33,240 nucleotides of DNA from IMG/VR virus record IMGVR_UViG_3300017527_000775, positions 1-33,240 of that record, one strand, 5' to 3'. This document shows positions 24,001 to 31,172 of this stretch, in pieces. Positions within the stretch are counted from its first letter, which is position 1. Each line of letters starts with the position of its first letter. The translations under genes and the position numbers were made by a program. The stretch comes from a virus. The notes beneath the pieces were generated by a model, which had not been told where the DNA came from, ran no database searches, and saw only the letters and a list, made by a program, of their open reading frames with translations.

Positions 24001-25556
24001 ATGAAAGCTTCTTCGAGCGCATTAATGAGATGCGAAAACTTATCGGTCAAGAGCCTATGAAGAAAGTTGACAACTACTTTTCGTTTGTTAGAGCTTTTAA
24101 TATTCTCGATAAGAGTGGTGTGTTTACTGACATGCTTACTGCAACACCAGAAACTATCAATGCTAGATATATTAAGTATGGAGCTACTCCATTTAAGTTT
24201 GATAAGGCTAGAAAAATTGCTGGCATGGCTAATATTAAGAAAATGATTCCAGTCGAACTTGATGCCTTTGATATCTTTGAGACCTACATGGAGCCTGCTA
24301 CTAGACATCTACATATAAGTCCTATTGTAGCAAAGGTTACAGAATATTTAGCTAAGTTACCTGCAGAACCTAATGGACCTCAGCAAGTATATTTATCTGA
24401 ATATAAGCCTAGGTTAGCTAACTTTCTCGAGCGCTGGAATAAGCATATATCTGGTCATCCAACATACTTATTAAGTGAAGCTTTTGGAGAATCTGGAGCC
24501 AAGTTGTTAGCAAAGGGAGCTACCAAACTCAATAGAAATTTTGCTTATTCTATTCTTGGTGCTAATTTAAGATCAGCTTTGATCCAAGCCAGTGCTCTGA
24601 GAAATACAGTTACTGATATAGGTTTGACTCATACTTTGGAAGGCATCAAAACTATTGTCGATCCTAAGATGCGTAAGTTTGCTATTGATTCTAGTAATGT
24701 GCTTCTACAGAGGGATTTTGATATAGTTGTCGGGGATGCTATGAGGTTCTTGCAAGGAGGGAAGGTTGCGAGAACTTATAAGAGTATCGGCAGTGCGAGC
24801 TTGAAACCTCTACAATGGCTGGATAAAGAAACTGCTATCGCTACTTGGAATGGTGGTTATAAGATGGCTTTGAAGAGAGGTTTGAAAGGTAAGGATGCAA
24901 TTAACTTTGCCGATGATGTAGTTGTGAGAACACAGGCAAGTTCACTGCCAGGCGATCTAGCTCCAATCCAACGAAGTGCTTTGGGAAGAGCCTTTACATT
25001 GTTCCAAACCTTTGTTATCAACGACTGGGGATTTTTGACTAGAGATGTGCTAGGTATTGGGAAGGACGTACCGATTACTAATAAAGCTGTGTTTAAAAAA
25101 GTAATGCGCTATGTTTTAGCTACTACACTTATCAACATGGCTTATGAAGATGTAGTTGGGATTAGATCTCCATTTCCTACTCCATTAAGAGAGTTTGCAA
25201 GAAGCAGAAGTGAAGATGCTTCAGCAATCGGAACCTTTGTAAATGTAGCTAAAGAGCTTATTGAACCTATGCCTGTTGTTGGAAGTACTCGTTATGGTAA
25301 GAATGTTTTTGGACCTGCTGAGGAGTATATCGGTGAGGTGATTGGTAAGATTACTGACCAGCCGTTAGCCAAGCCTTGGCCTGAATTGCTACTTCGTCCT
25401 GCAGGTATTCCCGGCACTAGTCAGATATATAAGTATCAGCGTGGGAGAGCTAGGGGAGAAGGTCATGTTGCATCACTTCTTGGTAAGTTTGAAAAACAGA
25501 GAAAGGAAAGTACTATGAAAGGTATTCCGGGATTAGGTAGTATTCCCAGTTTGTAA
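21072..25556 (+). CDS. Very large internal virion / ejection protein
   Basis: 1,495 codons, the largest gene in the window. A hydrophobic Gly/Ala segment (AAATLATGIPAMILGGLAGG) lies near residues 60-80, and a second one (ANIGALVAIAVEGGAVLGG) lies further on. Long charged helical stretches fill the middle. The C-terminal region, around FADDVVVRTQASS and ALGRAFTLFQTFVI, resembles the large-polyvalent-protein-associated domains of phage proteins injected with the DNA. The start is ATG 21072, with the GGAG inside palindrome copy 9; the earlier TTG 21066 overlaps the palindrome. No lytic transglycosylase motif is evident to me. The TAA overlaps palindrome copy 10. A role in ejection through the envelope is inferred. 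Confidence 0.65.
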   Translation: MAIDILEEIRKRRTAQSLDLDDDLDADDIFAEAGIGTVEKPTYRKGPSVGEELLRGSEAAATLATGIPAMILGGLAGGTAPLFGMDPEETLETIQSTLTYPFGLKEPTKIEEKVVSIAMKPFEMIRESADFWGHKVVDMGTERGWHPEITANIGALVAIAVEGGAVLGGPKAAKTANVKWLQPYRAKLRKIRANAKAAAEAAEAEPRGTRPFQQFLDGETPPPLKSQKYIDKLMDLEAEMMKDPRMATLVEQYVENMKAGGPGAPGVTTPVQPKLLGQQGEIAAGAIRLPEFMDRPIKPVSQRLAEMRARRRTTTEDYFGRFVEEPVDPVLEATLEVFEQWERSLGKDPSDFPRRKLSEITASQRIDWLRRRRGTTADDYRVKATESDITLTEQLRQDRLGEIDEMIERISKEDASDPRLDILRRDRERLMREGEARPFRTGETEVKVDITKDGETIKADVGEIDSSTNLRYDGEFVGQHSWTYMEKGRETTFISKTKNRAEVESMLSDKLLEYERTSGKLTTTPQSQADKYGIEYRGSEEAKMWQLPPEIEKQLLKEKRMMPTDEEFRKGWEVVEEEHIFWDPQTGEEFRASSARAVGDELKFHRAEVAARSAVNEVYNIDKFQEYFESWKAGNNQINLGDLKERLVDHLENVPDRIFETSADIIDYQSRGDMLIGEINKEMRKAMPEAPPEVAEAPPVGQLRKRRTREIEASIEEKVDIGDKLSPEARNAYRTYKEFQEYATETSEARNLSEVGSDLATLLDERGSFSLEKMNHVQKAALQRLTADAKRLGKDLSEVLRRAGFDEATIAAIRKMTEDVTQKVEPERGMPPKNVAVVSDVPGDTIWNQRKTNKKLQKLPTYVSEIKQLFEANELKGRRIFEGIENPIRTFEEAGLKELIYYPYRVAEKTARVEWNAVKKQISSLRKSVPSKSGKRIGAYAMGQQKHGVKLMQEMGVDIPALTEAELAAYNQMRAGYESFFERINEMRKLIGQEPMKKVDNYFSFVRAFNILDKSGVFTDMLTATPETINARYIKYGATPFKFDKARKIAGMANIKKMIPVELDAFDIFETYMEPATRHLHISPIVAKVTEYLAKLPAEPNGPQQVYLSEYKPRLANFLERWNKHISGHPTYLLSEAFGESGAKLLAKGATKLNRNFAYSILGANLRSALIQASALRNTVTDIGLTHTLEGIKTIVDPKMRKFAIDSSNVLLQRDFDIVVGDAMRFLQGGKVARTYKSIGSASLKPLQWLDKETAIATWNGGYKMALKRGLKGKDAINFADDVVVRTQASSLPGDLAPIQRSALGRAFTLFQTFVINDWGFLTRDVLGIGKDVPITNKAVFKKVMRYVLATTLINMAYEDVVGIRSPFPTPLREFARSRSEDASAIGTFVNVAKELIEPMPVVGSTRYGKNVFGPAEEYIGEVIGKITDQPLAKPWPELLLRPAGIPGTSQIYKYQRGRARGEGHVASLLGKFEKQRKESTMKGIPGLGSIPSL

Positions 25557-25581
25557 CTGTGTTCAATTTTTGAACAGAGTT
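25555..25581. repeat. 27-bp dispersed palindrome, copy 10
   Basis: Left arm AACTGTGTTC, centre AATTTTT, right arm GAACAGAGTT. It overlaps the stop of the 1,495-codon gene. Unlike the other late copies it is not followed by a + strand gene but by the convergent-transcription terminator, 6 nt downstream. Confidence 0.95.
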
Positions 25582-25586
25582 TGTAT

Positions 25587-25667
25587 GGCCTGACACTCGT
25601 GGAGTTTTACCTCCTTTCCTCCTTTAATATTCCTTACCGTCCGAAGGAATTGAGTGTCAGGCCTTTT
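25587..25667. terminator. Structured terminator between convergent operons
   Basis: A perfect 12-bp outer stem, GGCCTGACACTC (25587-25598) and GAGTGTCAGGCC (25652-25663), is followed on the + strand by TTTT. Inside are two further hairpins: GGAG/CTCC (25601-25614) and ATTCCTT/AAGGAAT (25629-25650, loop ACCGTCCG). The whole can fold as a three-way junction. It separates the + strand virion genes from the − strand genes and directly follows the − strand mini-ORF. The T-run is short, so termination may rely on the stem or on collision. It is not a tRNA. Confidence 0.6.
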
Positions 25668-25725
25668 ACATTACTGTGTCGCATATACAAGGTTCGAGAC
25701 CACACCTACCGCATATACCTCTCAT
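25666..25725 (-). CDS. 19-aa Cys-rich mini-protein
   Basis: Reading leftward, AAGGAGGTGA (overlapping the previous stop) precedes ATG at 25725. The product is MRGICGRCGLEPCICDTVM. The four Cys in C-x2-C-x4-C-x-C form could bind a metal ion. An in-frame ATG two codons earlier (25731) sits too close to the Shine-Dalgarno. It is the last frame of the − strand operon and ends at the terminator stem. The Shine-Dalgarno match and Cys pattern favour a real gene, but the small size makes it uncertain. Confidence 0.45.
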   Translation of the reverse strand: MRGICGRCGLEPCICDTVM

Positions 25726-25740
25726 TGGCATCACCTCCTT

Positions 25741-25932
25741 TCATTCATGCAGAGCATCATCTTCTATAGCTTTTATGAACTCATTTACAAGGCGATCAAA
25801 ATTCCAGAATCTATTTTCAAGTTCTCTATCACATTCAGAATAAAAAGTATGACCCATGCTGCGTAGTTCACCTTTCGCTCTTTCCCAAGCCATAGCTCTC
25901 ATTGCATGAAGTTCTTTAGATTCTCTTGACAT
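25741..25932 (-). CDS. 63-aa hypothetical protein
   Basis: A charged helical protein, starting MSRESKELHAMRAMAWERAK, with an acidic C-terminus and one Cys. The ATG at 25932 is preceded by AAAGGAGGT, a much better site than the in-frame TTG at 25968. Its stop overlaps the Shine-Dalgarno of the Cys-rich mini-ORF. Small size and operon position suggest an accessory early protein; the family is not recognised. Confidence 0.6.
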   Translation of the reverse strand: MSRESKELHAMRAMAWERAKGELRSMGHTFYSECDRELENRFWNFDRLVNEFIKAIEDDALHE

Positions 25933-25993
25933 ACTACCTCCTTTATTTAGGTTTTTTCTTCTTATCAAACTTGATAGTTATAGTCACTCCATC

Positions 25994-26356
25994 TCATTTG
26001 ATAATCAAGCTTCCAGGTATGTTTAGCTCACAAGCTTCATTTGAATACTTACTTTCAGCTGTCTCATTGTAGGCAGTACAGACGAAGCAGAAAAGTGTAT
26101 CATCAGGAAAGTTGAGAACATCAAAGGTAGTAACATTTCCTACATCAATAACGTTAGTTGTGTTGTAGTCACTAGTATCCCCTTTCACCTTCCAATAGAG
26201 TTTATAACCATCTGCTCTATTGCTGGCATTCCACTCTAAGGTAAGATCTTTCGCAGAAGCTATATTAAATGCTAATAATACGATTACTAATGCTATGAGT
26301 AGAAGTATTATAACTTTAGCCCAACCTTCCAAACTATCCCAAAATTTTTTAAGCAT
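25994..26356 (-). CDS. Membrane-anchored fibronectin type III protein
   Basis: A 120-aa protein. Residues 1-15 are amphipathic, residues about 16-34 are a hydrophobic signal-anchor (VIILLLIALVIVLLAFNIA), and the rest is one FN3 domain (LTLEWNASNRADGYKLYWKV to the NEACEL end). The FN3 domain should lie outside the cytoplasm. Such proteins could alter the cell surface, for example by excluding other phages, but that is inference. It overlaps the upstream gene by 8 nt. After TGA 25994-25996 the frame continues DGVTITIKFDKKKKPK to TAA at 25943, which abuts the next gene's Shine-Dalgarno. The TGA may be internal. Confidence 0.65.
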   Translation of the reverse strand: MLKKFWDSLEGWAKVIILLLIALVIVLLAFNIASAKDLTLEWNASNRADGYKLYWKVKGDTSDYNTTNVIDVGNVTTFDVLNFPDDTLFCFVCTAYNETAESKYSNEACELNIPGSLIIK

Positions 26357-26570
26357 TTTCTTTCTCCTCTATAAAGTTAAAATTTAATTGTTTAGGTTGA
26401 TTAAGTAGCTCTTCCAACTCTTTTAAATTATTTGCTATTGGTGTAGAGACTTTATTCTTAGGAATTGAGTATATGATTCCTCTAAGTTTGTGCATAAAAT
26501 CTAACAATGGTAAGTCTCCATACATCTCTAATCTTGCATGTATCCAGATAAGAAAATCTCTATCCTTCAT
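26349..26570 (-). CDS. 73-aa conserved-type phage early protein
   Basis: It begins MKDRDFLIWIHARLEMYGDL and has a central DFMHKLRGIIYSIP stretch. I recall short phage proteins of this form (KDR.FL.W.H.RL ... YMHKLR) near replication genes, with no known function. The ATG at 26570 has GAGGAGG upstream; a start at 26585 would precede that site. It ends inside the FN3 gene by an 8-nt overlap, so the two are coupled. Confidence 0.6.
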   Translation of the reverse strand: MKDRDFLIWIHARLEMYGDLPLLDFMHKLRGIIYSIPKNKVSTPIANNLKELEELLNQPKQLNFNFIEEKENA

Positions 26571-26585
26571 TCTCTTCCTCCTCAC

Positions 26586-26768
26586 TTATGATCTTAATCG
26601 AAATTCTAAGTTTAACCTTAAGGTGTCAAAAAGTTTACTTAAGGCCCAGATCATAGCTTCAATTTCAGCTTCAGTTTCAGGGTTTAGCGAATCACTACAA
26701 TCAAAAACAAAGCCTTCTACTTTTATTTCACCTTCTTCTACTATCACCTTACCAATCTCTTTAATCAT
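26586..26768 (-). CDS. 60-aa hypothetical protein
   Basis: An acidic protein, MIKEIGKVIVEEGEIKVEGF at the N-terminus, probably a small alpha/beta fold. The ATG at 26768 is overlapped by 4 nt with the end of the ATPase gene, and GAGGAGG lies about 10 nt upstream within that gene's last codons. Palindrome copy 11 lies 23 nt upstream of its start. No function can be given. Confidence 0.5.
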   Translation of the reverse strand: MIKEIGKVIVEEGEIKVEGFVFDCSDSLNPETEAEIEAMIWALSKLFDTLRLNLEFRLRS

Positions 26769-27997
26769 ATGTCTTCTTCCTCCTCACTTGTAACTCTGTT
26801 CAAATTTCGAACAAAGGTATGATCATGTTCTGGCCTGTAGATTATCTTTCCAGAAGGAACATGGCGTTCTAAAAACTTCATTGCTTCAAGTGATTTAAGA
26901 ACGTTCTCCATATCCCATTCAGATGAGTCGCTATAAAAGATAGTCATCAATTCAGAAAATGTCATCTCATGTTTTTGTCCCAACTCGACCATTACTCTAC
27001 TAACGAGGTCAGCTTGTGAACTCTTCCCAACGCCTCTAAATGTATTAGGCATCTTTAATTCAGTATCTTCAAGCAATTTAATTCCCGCTTGTAGATCATC
27101 TAAACCTATCACCATAGAGTCAGTCCTAGCTGCATTGTGAATTATAGCTAACTTCATCGCCTGAGCTGGTCTACGTTCAAAGTAGCCGTTAAATCTGTGA
27201 TCTTTAAAGGGTGGATTTTCGTCTTGAGCTACATACCACTGAGCCCAAAAACTAACAAACTCATCCGTTACGGTAAAATGACCTTGCAGATACCAGATAC
27301 GTTCAAGGTCTTCTATCAACTTCACTCGCATTTCTAATTCTTCTTTTGACAGAAAAGGATCAGGAACTGGTCTAGCTCTCTTTGGCTCATAGACAAAAAC
27401 CATTCTAGCTGTTAATCCTAATCCTATAGCATCAAGTGACATTGAAGATCTTATTAACTCAGGAGTAGTAGCTCCAACAAGGTTTAACCATACACCAGTT
27501 ATGTTATCTGTTCCCTGATGTTTAGTTCTATATGTCCACTCACTCCTGCAATCGTACCAGTCAGCAAGGTCGCTCATTAGTGATAAGTTACGATAACCTA
27601 AAAACACAGTTAATTCTTGACTATGAACTGTTAATGAACTATGAAATACCATCTCACCAGTAGTTGGATTGATCTCATTTTCATTAGCATTACTTAGTTC
27701 TCTAATCAAAGCTTCACGAGTAATAGCTTCAGCAGCTAATTTAATTCCTGTAACTTCACGTTGAATTTCTAGTGCAGGATTCATAGCTGTTCCTTTTCGT
27801 GCTTTGCCTGAGGGAGCTACCAGAATTATATACATATTAGGGTAAAAGGTTAAGCTTCCCCAAGGCAGAAAGCATTTACGTTGGAGTGCTGAAGCGATAG
27901 TACTTACAGCCATCCACTTACGAAACAGATACGGTGGTTCTGTGTTTTTGGTGTAACTCATATAGGTAGCTATCCAATCATCTAATTCTCGTGACAT
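26765..27997 (-). CDS. DUF3987-like ATPase (putative replicative helicase/primase-associated)
   Basis: A 410-aa protein with a P-loop variant, LVAPSGKARKGTA (about residues 59-71), and a VHSQELTVFLG strand that may carry the Walker B-like acid. AMKLAIIHNAA in the second half recalls the DUF3987 family found in phage and plasmid replication regions. The C-terminal winged-helix-like part precedes a tail partly encoded by palindrome copy 11 (FVRNLNRV), then an acidic EEEED end. It probably unwinds DNA or works with a primase, inferred from family and its place downstream of the polymerase. The ATG is at 27997, with only a weak ribosome-binding site. Confidence 0.55.
   Translation of the reverse strand: MSRELDDWIATYMSYTKNTEPPYLFRKWMAVSTIASALQRKCFLPWGSLTFYPNMYIILVAPSGKARKGTAMNPALEIQREVTGIKLAAEAITREALIRELSNANENEINPTTGEMVFHSSLTVHSQELTVFLGYRNLSLMSDLADWYDCRSEWTYRTKHQGTDNITGVWLNLVGATTPELIRSSMSLDAIGLGLTARMVFVYEPKRARPVPDPFLSKEELEMRVKLIEDLERIWYLQGHFTVTDEFVSFWAQWYVAQDENPPFKDHRFNGYFERRPAQAMKLAIIHNAARTDSMVIGLDDLQAGIKLLEDTELKMPNTFRGVGKSSQADLVSRVMVELGQKHEMTFSELMTIFYSDSSEWDMENVLKSLEAMKFLERHVPSGKIIYRPEHDHTFVRNLNRVTSEEEEDI
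26792..26818. repeat. 27-bp dispersed palindrome, copy 11 (inside a coding region)
   Basis: In + orientation the left arm is AACTCTGTTC, the centre AAATTTC and the right arm GAACAAAGGT (last two bases degenerate). It is translated on the − strand as the NLNRV part of the ATPase C-terminus, in the same register as copy 3 in its gene. It lies 23 nt before the next − strand start. Confidence 0.92.
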
Positions 27998-28002
27998 AAT
28001 AG

Positions 28003-28053
28003 CTACCTATAACTTTGTTCAAAAATTGAACATAGATTACCTCTCCAATTCAT
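28003..28053 (-). CDS. Possible 16-aa leader peptide spanning a palindrome
   Basis: A perfect AAGGAGGT (28062-28069, overlapping the polymerase stop) precedes ATG 28053 by 8 nt. The frame encodes MNWRGNLCSIFEQSYR and ends with TAG 6 nt before the ATPase ATG. Palindrome copy 12 lies inside it. It may be a leader that couples translation of the ATPase, whose own ribosome-binding site is weak, or an accident of sequence. Confidence 0.3.
   Translation of the reverse strand: MNWRGNLCSIFEQSYR
28011..28037. repeat. 27-bp dispersed palindrome, copy 12
   Basis: In + orientation the left arm is AACTTTGTTC, the centre AAAAATT and the right arm GAACATAGAT. Position 5 gives T against T. It lies 13 nt upstream of the − strand ATPase ATG at 27997. 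Confidence 0.92.
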
Positions 28054-28059
28054 CTGCTA

Positions 28060-30513
28060 TTACCTCCTTAATTTCTGATAAGATTCTTCTAACTTTACTG
28101 CTAATGAGTGGATGTTTTTAGGAAACTCTTTATGATCAATCTCAATCCCTTCATTCTTGTTAAGGTTCAAACCTATAGTTAAATCGGCTGGTATTACAAA
28201 CTCACGATCTTTCCATCTAAGTGGAGTTTCCAAATTATCTTTGATCGAGACCAGCATTTGAGCGTGACGATACCAAGGTATTGATAAAGGTATTTGAAAT
28301 CCAACTGAGTCATGAACTTGAGTCATTAGTTCAACTAGACGGAACTGATCTTGATTGTAGTAGATATAGTTCAAACCACGCTCGTTAATGTGATCTCCAC
28401 AAGTTCCTTGCGGTATGCAAGAATAACCAGCTTTAAACAACTTATCACCCCACATATCGAGGAACAAAGTTTTTCTATTATAGAGATTGGTTAGCGTTCT
28501 ATTTTTGGCTAACTGAGCTCTAATCATAGTATGAAAATTCTCACGAACTCCAGGATACATAGCATGATAACGATTATGCATCCACTTTCCTTCACGTTCT
28601 GGAATCTCACAATCAAGAGAAAAGGTTTTATAACCTTCATCATAATTGAGAGCATGATTAGACTTCTTGCCCCAATAGCGTTCTGAGAATCTTCCACCAG
28701 ATAATGGACAAGAACCATCTTCTGTAGTAACTTCATCAATAGGCTTGCCGAATATTAGTGAAGCGGTTAGTCTATGAACATCTATACCATTCTCAAAAGC
28801 ATGAATCATCTGAACTATATTGCCAACATAAGCTACGATTCGATTCTCAAATTGAGACATATCATAGGAATAGAAAACATAACCTTCGTCAGCTAACAAA
28901 CAGCTCATCAATTCATGAGGCCAGTTCTGCATGTTCATTCCAGTTCCGAAGATACTTTTCGAAGAACTAATTCGGCTGAACCTAGTCCCGACCGGATTGT
29001 AGCTACATCTAATTCTCGAATCCGAATCAACCTTACTAGAATTAAGATAGGTTGATTTGAGTTTGACAGCACTGCGAATATCGAGTATAAGTCTCGCTTC
29101 ATGATATCCTTTTCTGAAAACTCTTTTAAGGGCTCGTTCATCTGTCGTTACACCTCCTCCCCGTTTCTTATAAGCTTTCAATCCCTTCTTAACATAGAAA
29201 TACTCACCTACTTGTTTAGGTGAATTAGGATTGAACTCGAAACCAGCTAGTTTATTTAACTCCTCTTGCATTTTGTCAACTTTTGCTTGCTGCTCATCAG
29301 CTAACTTCTTCATTACATTTAAATCAACTCTAATCCCCTTCTCCATCATATAAGTTAGAGGAGGAATTATTCTGGTTTGACGCTTATAAGTAACATCATT
29401 CTCCTGACGAGTAAGATCTTTTAACTGCTTTGGTAAGATAGTTGCACAGGCAAGTGAATCATAGCCGTTATACATCCAGCCTTGTTCCCATCCAGTATTA
29501 GCTCCATATATCCACAGCTTTCCATCATCCTTATAGTAATTCATATCTGTGTACATGGCTGTTGGAAACTCTAAACGGACTAAGTAATCTTGAAATAAGA
29601 TCTTCTGTGCTACCATAGTATCACCCATGTTGTAAGAGCGAATACCATACTTGCGTAACAAGAAATGAGAATCGAAGATGATATTATGTCCAACTTTATG
29701 AATCCTCTTATCAGAGAGAATTAACTCTATCATCTTCATTATAGATATTTCTTGATCAGGCGGGAAATAGTCACCAGAACTATCTACAAACGGAATACAG
29801 ATTGTATCCTCTTCAAGTGTAGCAAAGCTGATACAACCTAGTTCTAGGTTATAAAGCTCAATGTCATAATAAACTGTTGATCCCATCAAGCCGTCTTTTC
29901 TGATCATGTTTAAGTATTCAATGATAGTATTGAAAGAAGGCTTAGTGATCACATTGCGAGGAGTTAAGTTGATTTCTGGAAAACTGCTCTGCTCCTTCAC
30001 ACGCTTTAAGTCCATTACGATTAGATGTTTGTTTAAGTATTGATATTTAGGTTTGATTACAGTTGAAGGGTGAATGATAGGAATTACTTTTCTGCCAGGT
30101 AACAAAGTGCTATTAATGATACTACTTCTCCAGCGGTGTATTCCAACTCTATCAGTCAGTGCATATAAAGCTACATTTCCGACTGCTACTATAACATTAG
30201 CATTGTTATCTTGTAGTTCCTCCTTCAACTCTGCGATATACTCTTCACCTTCAGGAAATACATGAACATTGTTATTCTTATCTATAGAGATATAATCGTG
30301 AATAGGATAATCAAGATCTTTAACTACGTTGGTATAGTAGCATTCAGATTTGAGTATCCTACTCAGCCGACAGCAATCGTGAAGCTCATCACCAGCTGGT
30401 CCGCAGAACGGTTCACCTCGACGAACCTCACGCTTGCCGGGCTGTTCACCTACAAAAGTTATTTTGCAGTTGAGTTTATCGCCTGAAGGTTTTACATAAG
30501 TTTTTCTCTTCAC
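28060..30513 (-). CDS. UDG-like / 3'-5' exonuclease / family A DNA polymerase fusion
   Basis: An 817-aa replicative polymerase. Residues about 15-175 resemble family 4/5 uracil-DNA glycosylase: GEQPGKREVRRGEPFCGPAG (22-41) and HPST (148-151). A DEDDy exonuclease follows, with YDIEL (216-220), GHNIIFD (275-281) and YNGYD (348-352). The polymerase palm/fingers carry motif A DMSQFENR (551-558), motif B KKSNHALNYDEG (616-627) and motif C VHDSVG (733-738), all with catalytic residues present. There is no 5' nuclease. The start is GTG 30513 with GGGAG upstream, overlapping the deaminase stop (GTGA). The UDG part may act at the fork on dU. Whether it is catalytic cannot be settled here. Confidence 0.9.
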   Translation of the reverse strand: MKRKTYVKPSGDKLNCKITFVGEQPGKREVRRGEPFCGPAGDELHDCCRLSRILKSECYYTNVVKDLDYPIHDYISIDKNNNVHVFPEGEEYIAELKEELQDNNANVIVAVGNVALYALTDRVGIHRWRSSIINSTLLPGRKVIPIIHPSTVIKPKYQYLNKHLIVMDLKRVKEQSSFPEINLTPRNVITKPSFNTIIEYLNMIRKDGLMGSTVYYDIELYNLELGCISFATLEEDTICIPFVDSSGDYFPPDQEISIMKMIELILSDKRIHKVGHNIIFDSHFLLRKYGIRSYNMGDTMVAQKILFQDYLVRLEFPTAMYTDMNYYKDDGKLWIYGANTGWEQGWMYNGYDSLACATILPKQLKDLTRQENDVTYKRQTRIIPPLTYMMEKGIRVDLNVMKKLADEQQAKVDKMQEELNKLAGFEFNPNSPKQVGEYFYVKKGLKAYKKRGGGVTTDERALKRVFRKGYHEARLILDIRSAVKLKSTYLNSSKVDSDSRIRCSYNPVGTRFSRISSSKSIFGTGMNMQNWPHELMSCLLADEGYVFYSYDMSQFENRIVAYVGNIVQMIHAFENGIDVHRLTASLIFGKPIDEVTTEDGSCPLSGGRFSERYWGKKSNHALNYDEGYKTFSLDCEIPEREGKWMHNRYHAMYPGVRENFHTMIRAQLAKNRTLTNLYNRKTLFLDMWGDKLFKAGYSCIPQGTCGDHINERGLNYIYYNQDQFRLVELMTQVHDSVGFQIPLSIPWYRHAQMLVSIKDNLETPLRWKDREFVIPADLTIGLNLNKNEGIEIDHKEFPKNIHSLAVKLEESYQKLRR

Positions 30514-31172
30514 AATATATACTCCCTTATGTTATCCTTCAGATAAGTATTATTTACAATAAGTTCTCCAACCTTACCTTCTTCAGAATAGTGCTCCAAT
30601 TTAGTTACTACGATCTTATGTACTCCTGCATTGATCAAGACAACGAGACAAACTTTGCAAGGAATCTGATCATTCATATAGAGAGTAGCTCCCTTCACTT
30701 CAACTCCCATCCTAGCAGCATTTGCAATACAGTTCTGCTCAGCATGGGCAGCCGTGCACAAGTTTATCCCTTCGCCTGATGCGTAGCCGAGAGCTTTTCT
30801 CGGACACATATTCTGATCAGATATGAAACCTACTTTCTGTCGTAGATAACCGTCAACCTTCATGCGCTCACTCCCACAATGAGGAACTCCTCTCGCAGGA
30901 CCATTATAGCCCGTGGCTATTATAGAATTATCACGAACTAGAACGGCCCCTATTTGGCGAGAGTGGCAACGAGACTTCGATCCGACTGCATTGCAGATAT
31001 TGTAGAAGTATTGATCCCAAAGAGATTCACTCTTAGAAACAAGTGGATTACTGCTTTGGGCAATTGAGACAGATTCTCCACACTCAACACAACGAGGATC
31101 ATCGAATGAGCTAACATGAATAATGCTGTCGGGAGGTAGATTGGAGCACCTTGGACAAGTGCTATTTTTCAT
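30510..31172 (-). CDS. dCMP deaminase with N-terminal zinc ribbon
   Basis: A 220-aa enzyme that converts dCMP to dUMP, the precursor of dTMP. The catalytic HAE (143-145) and zinc-binding PCKVC (171-175) motifs are present, and GYNGPARGVPHC fits the dCMP-deaminase subgroup. An extra N-terminal ribbon with CPRC (6-9) and CVEC (28-31) is unusual. The ATG at 31172 follows AAAGGAGG and overlaps the previous stop (ATGA). It overlaps the polymerase start. Together they form a dU-producing enzyme coupled to a polymerase with a uracil-recognising domain. Confidence 0.85.
   Translation of the reverse strand: MKNSTCPRCSNLPPDSIIHVSSFDDPRCVECGESVSIAQSSNPLVSKSESLWDQYFYNICNAVGSKSRCHSRQIGAVLVRDNSIIATGYNGPARGVPHCGSERMKVDGYLRQKVGFISDQNMCPRKALGYASGEGINLCTAAHAEQNCIANAARMGVEVKGATLYMNDQIPCKVCLVVLINAGVHKIVVTKLEHYSEEGKVGELIVNNTYLKDNIREYIL

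Noticed and set aside
439-25556. Genome-wide reassignment of TGA to a sense codon
   Set aside because: terL, portal, the zinc-finger gene and others end in TGA, some in ATGA overlaps. Reading through them meets nearby stops or repeated TGA in an overlapping gene.
25587-25663. tRNA gene (7-bp acceptor-like GGCCTGA/TCAGGCC)
   Set aside because: No anticodon arm, no T-loop consensus, and the pairing extends to 12 bp.
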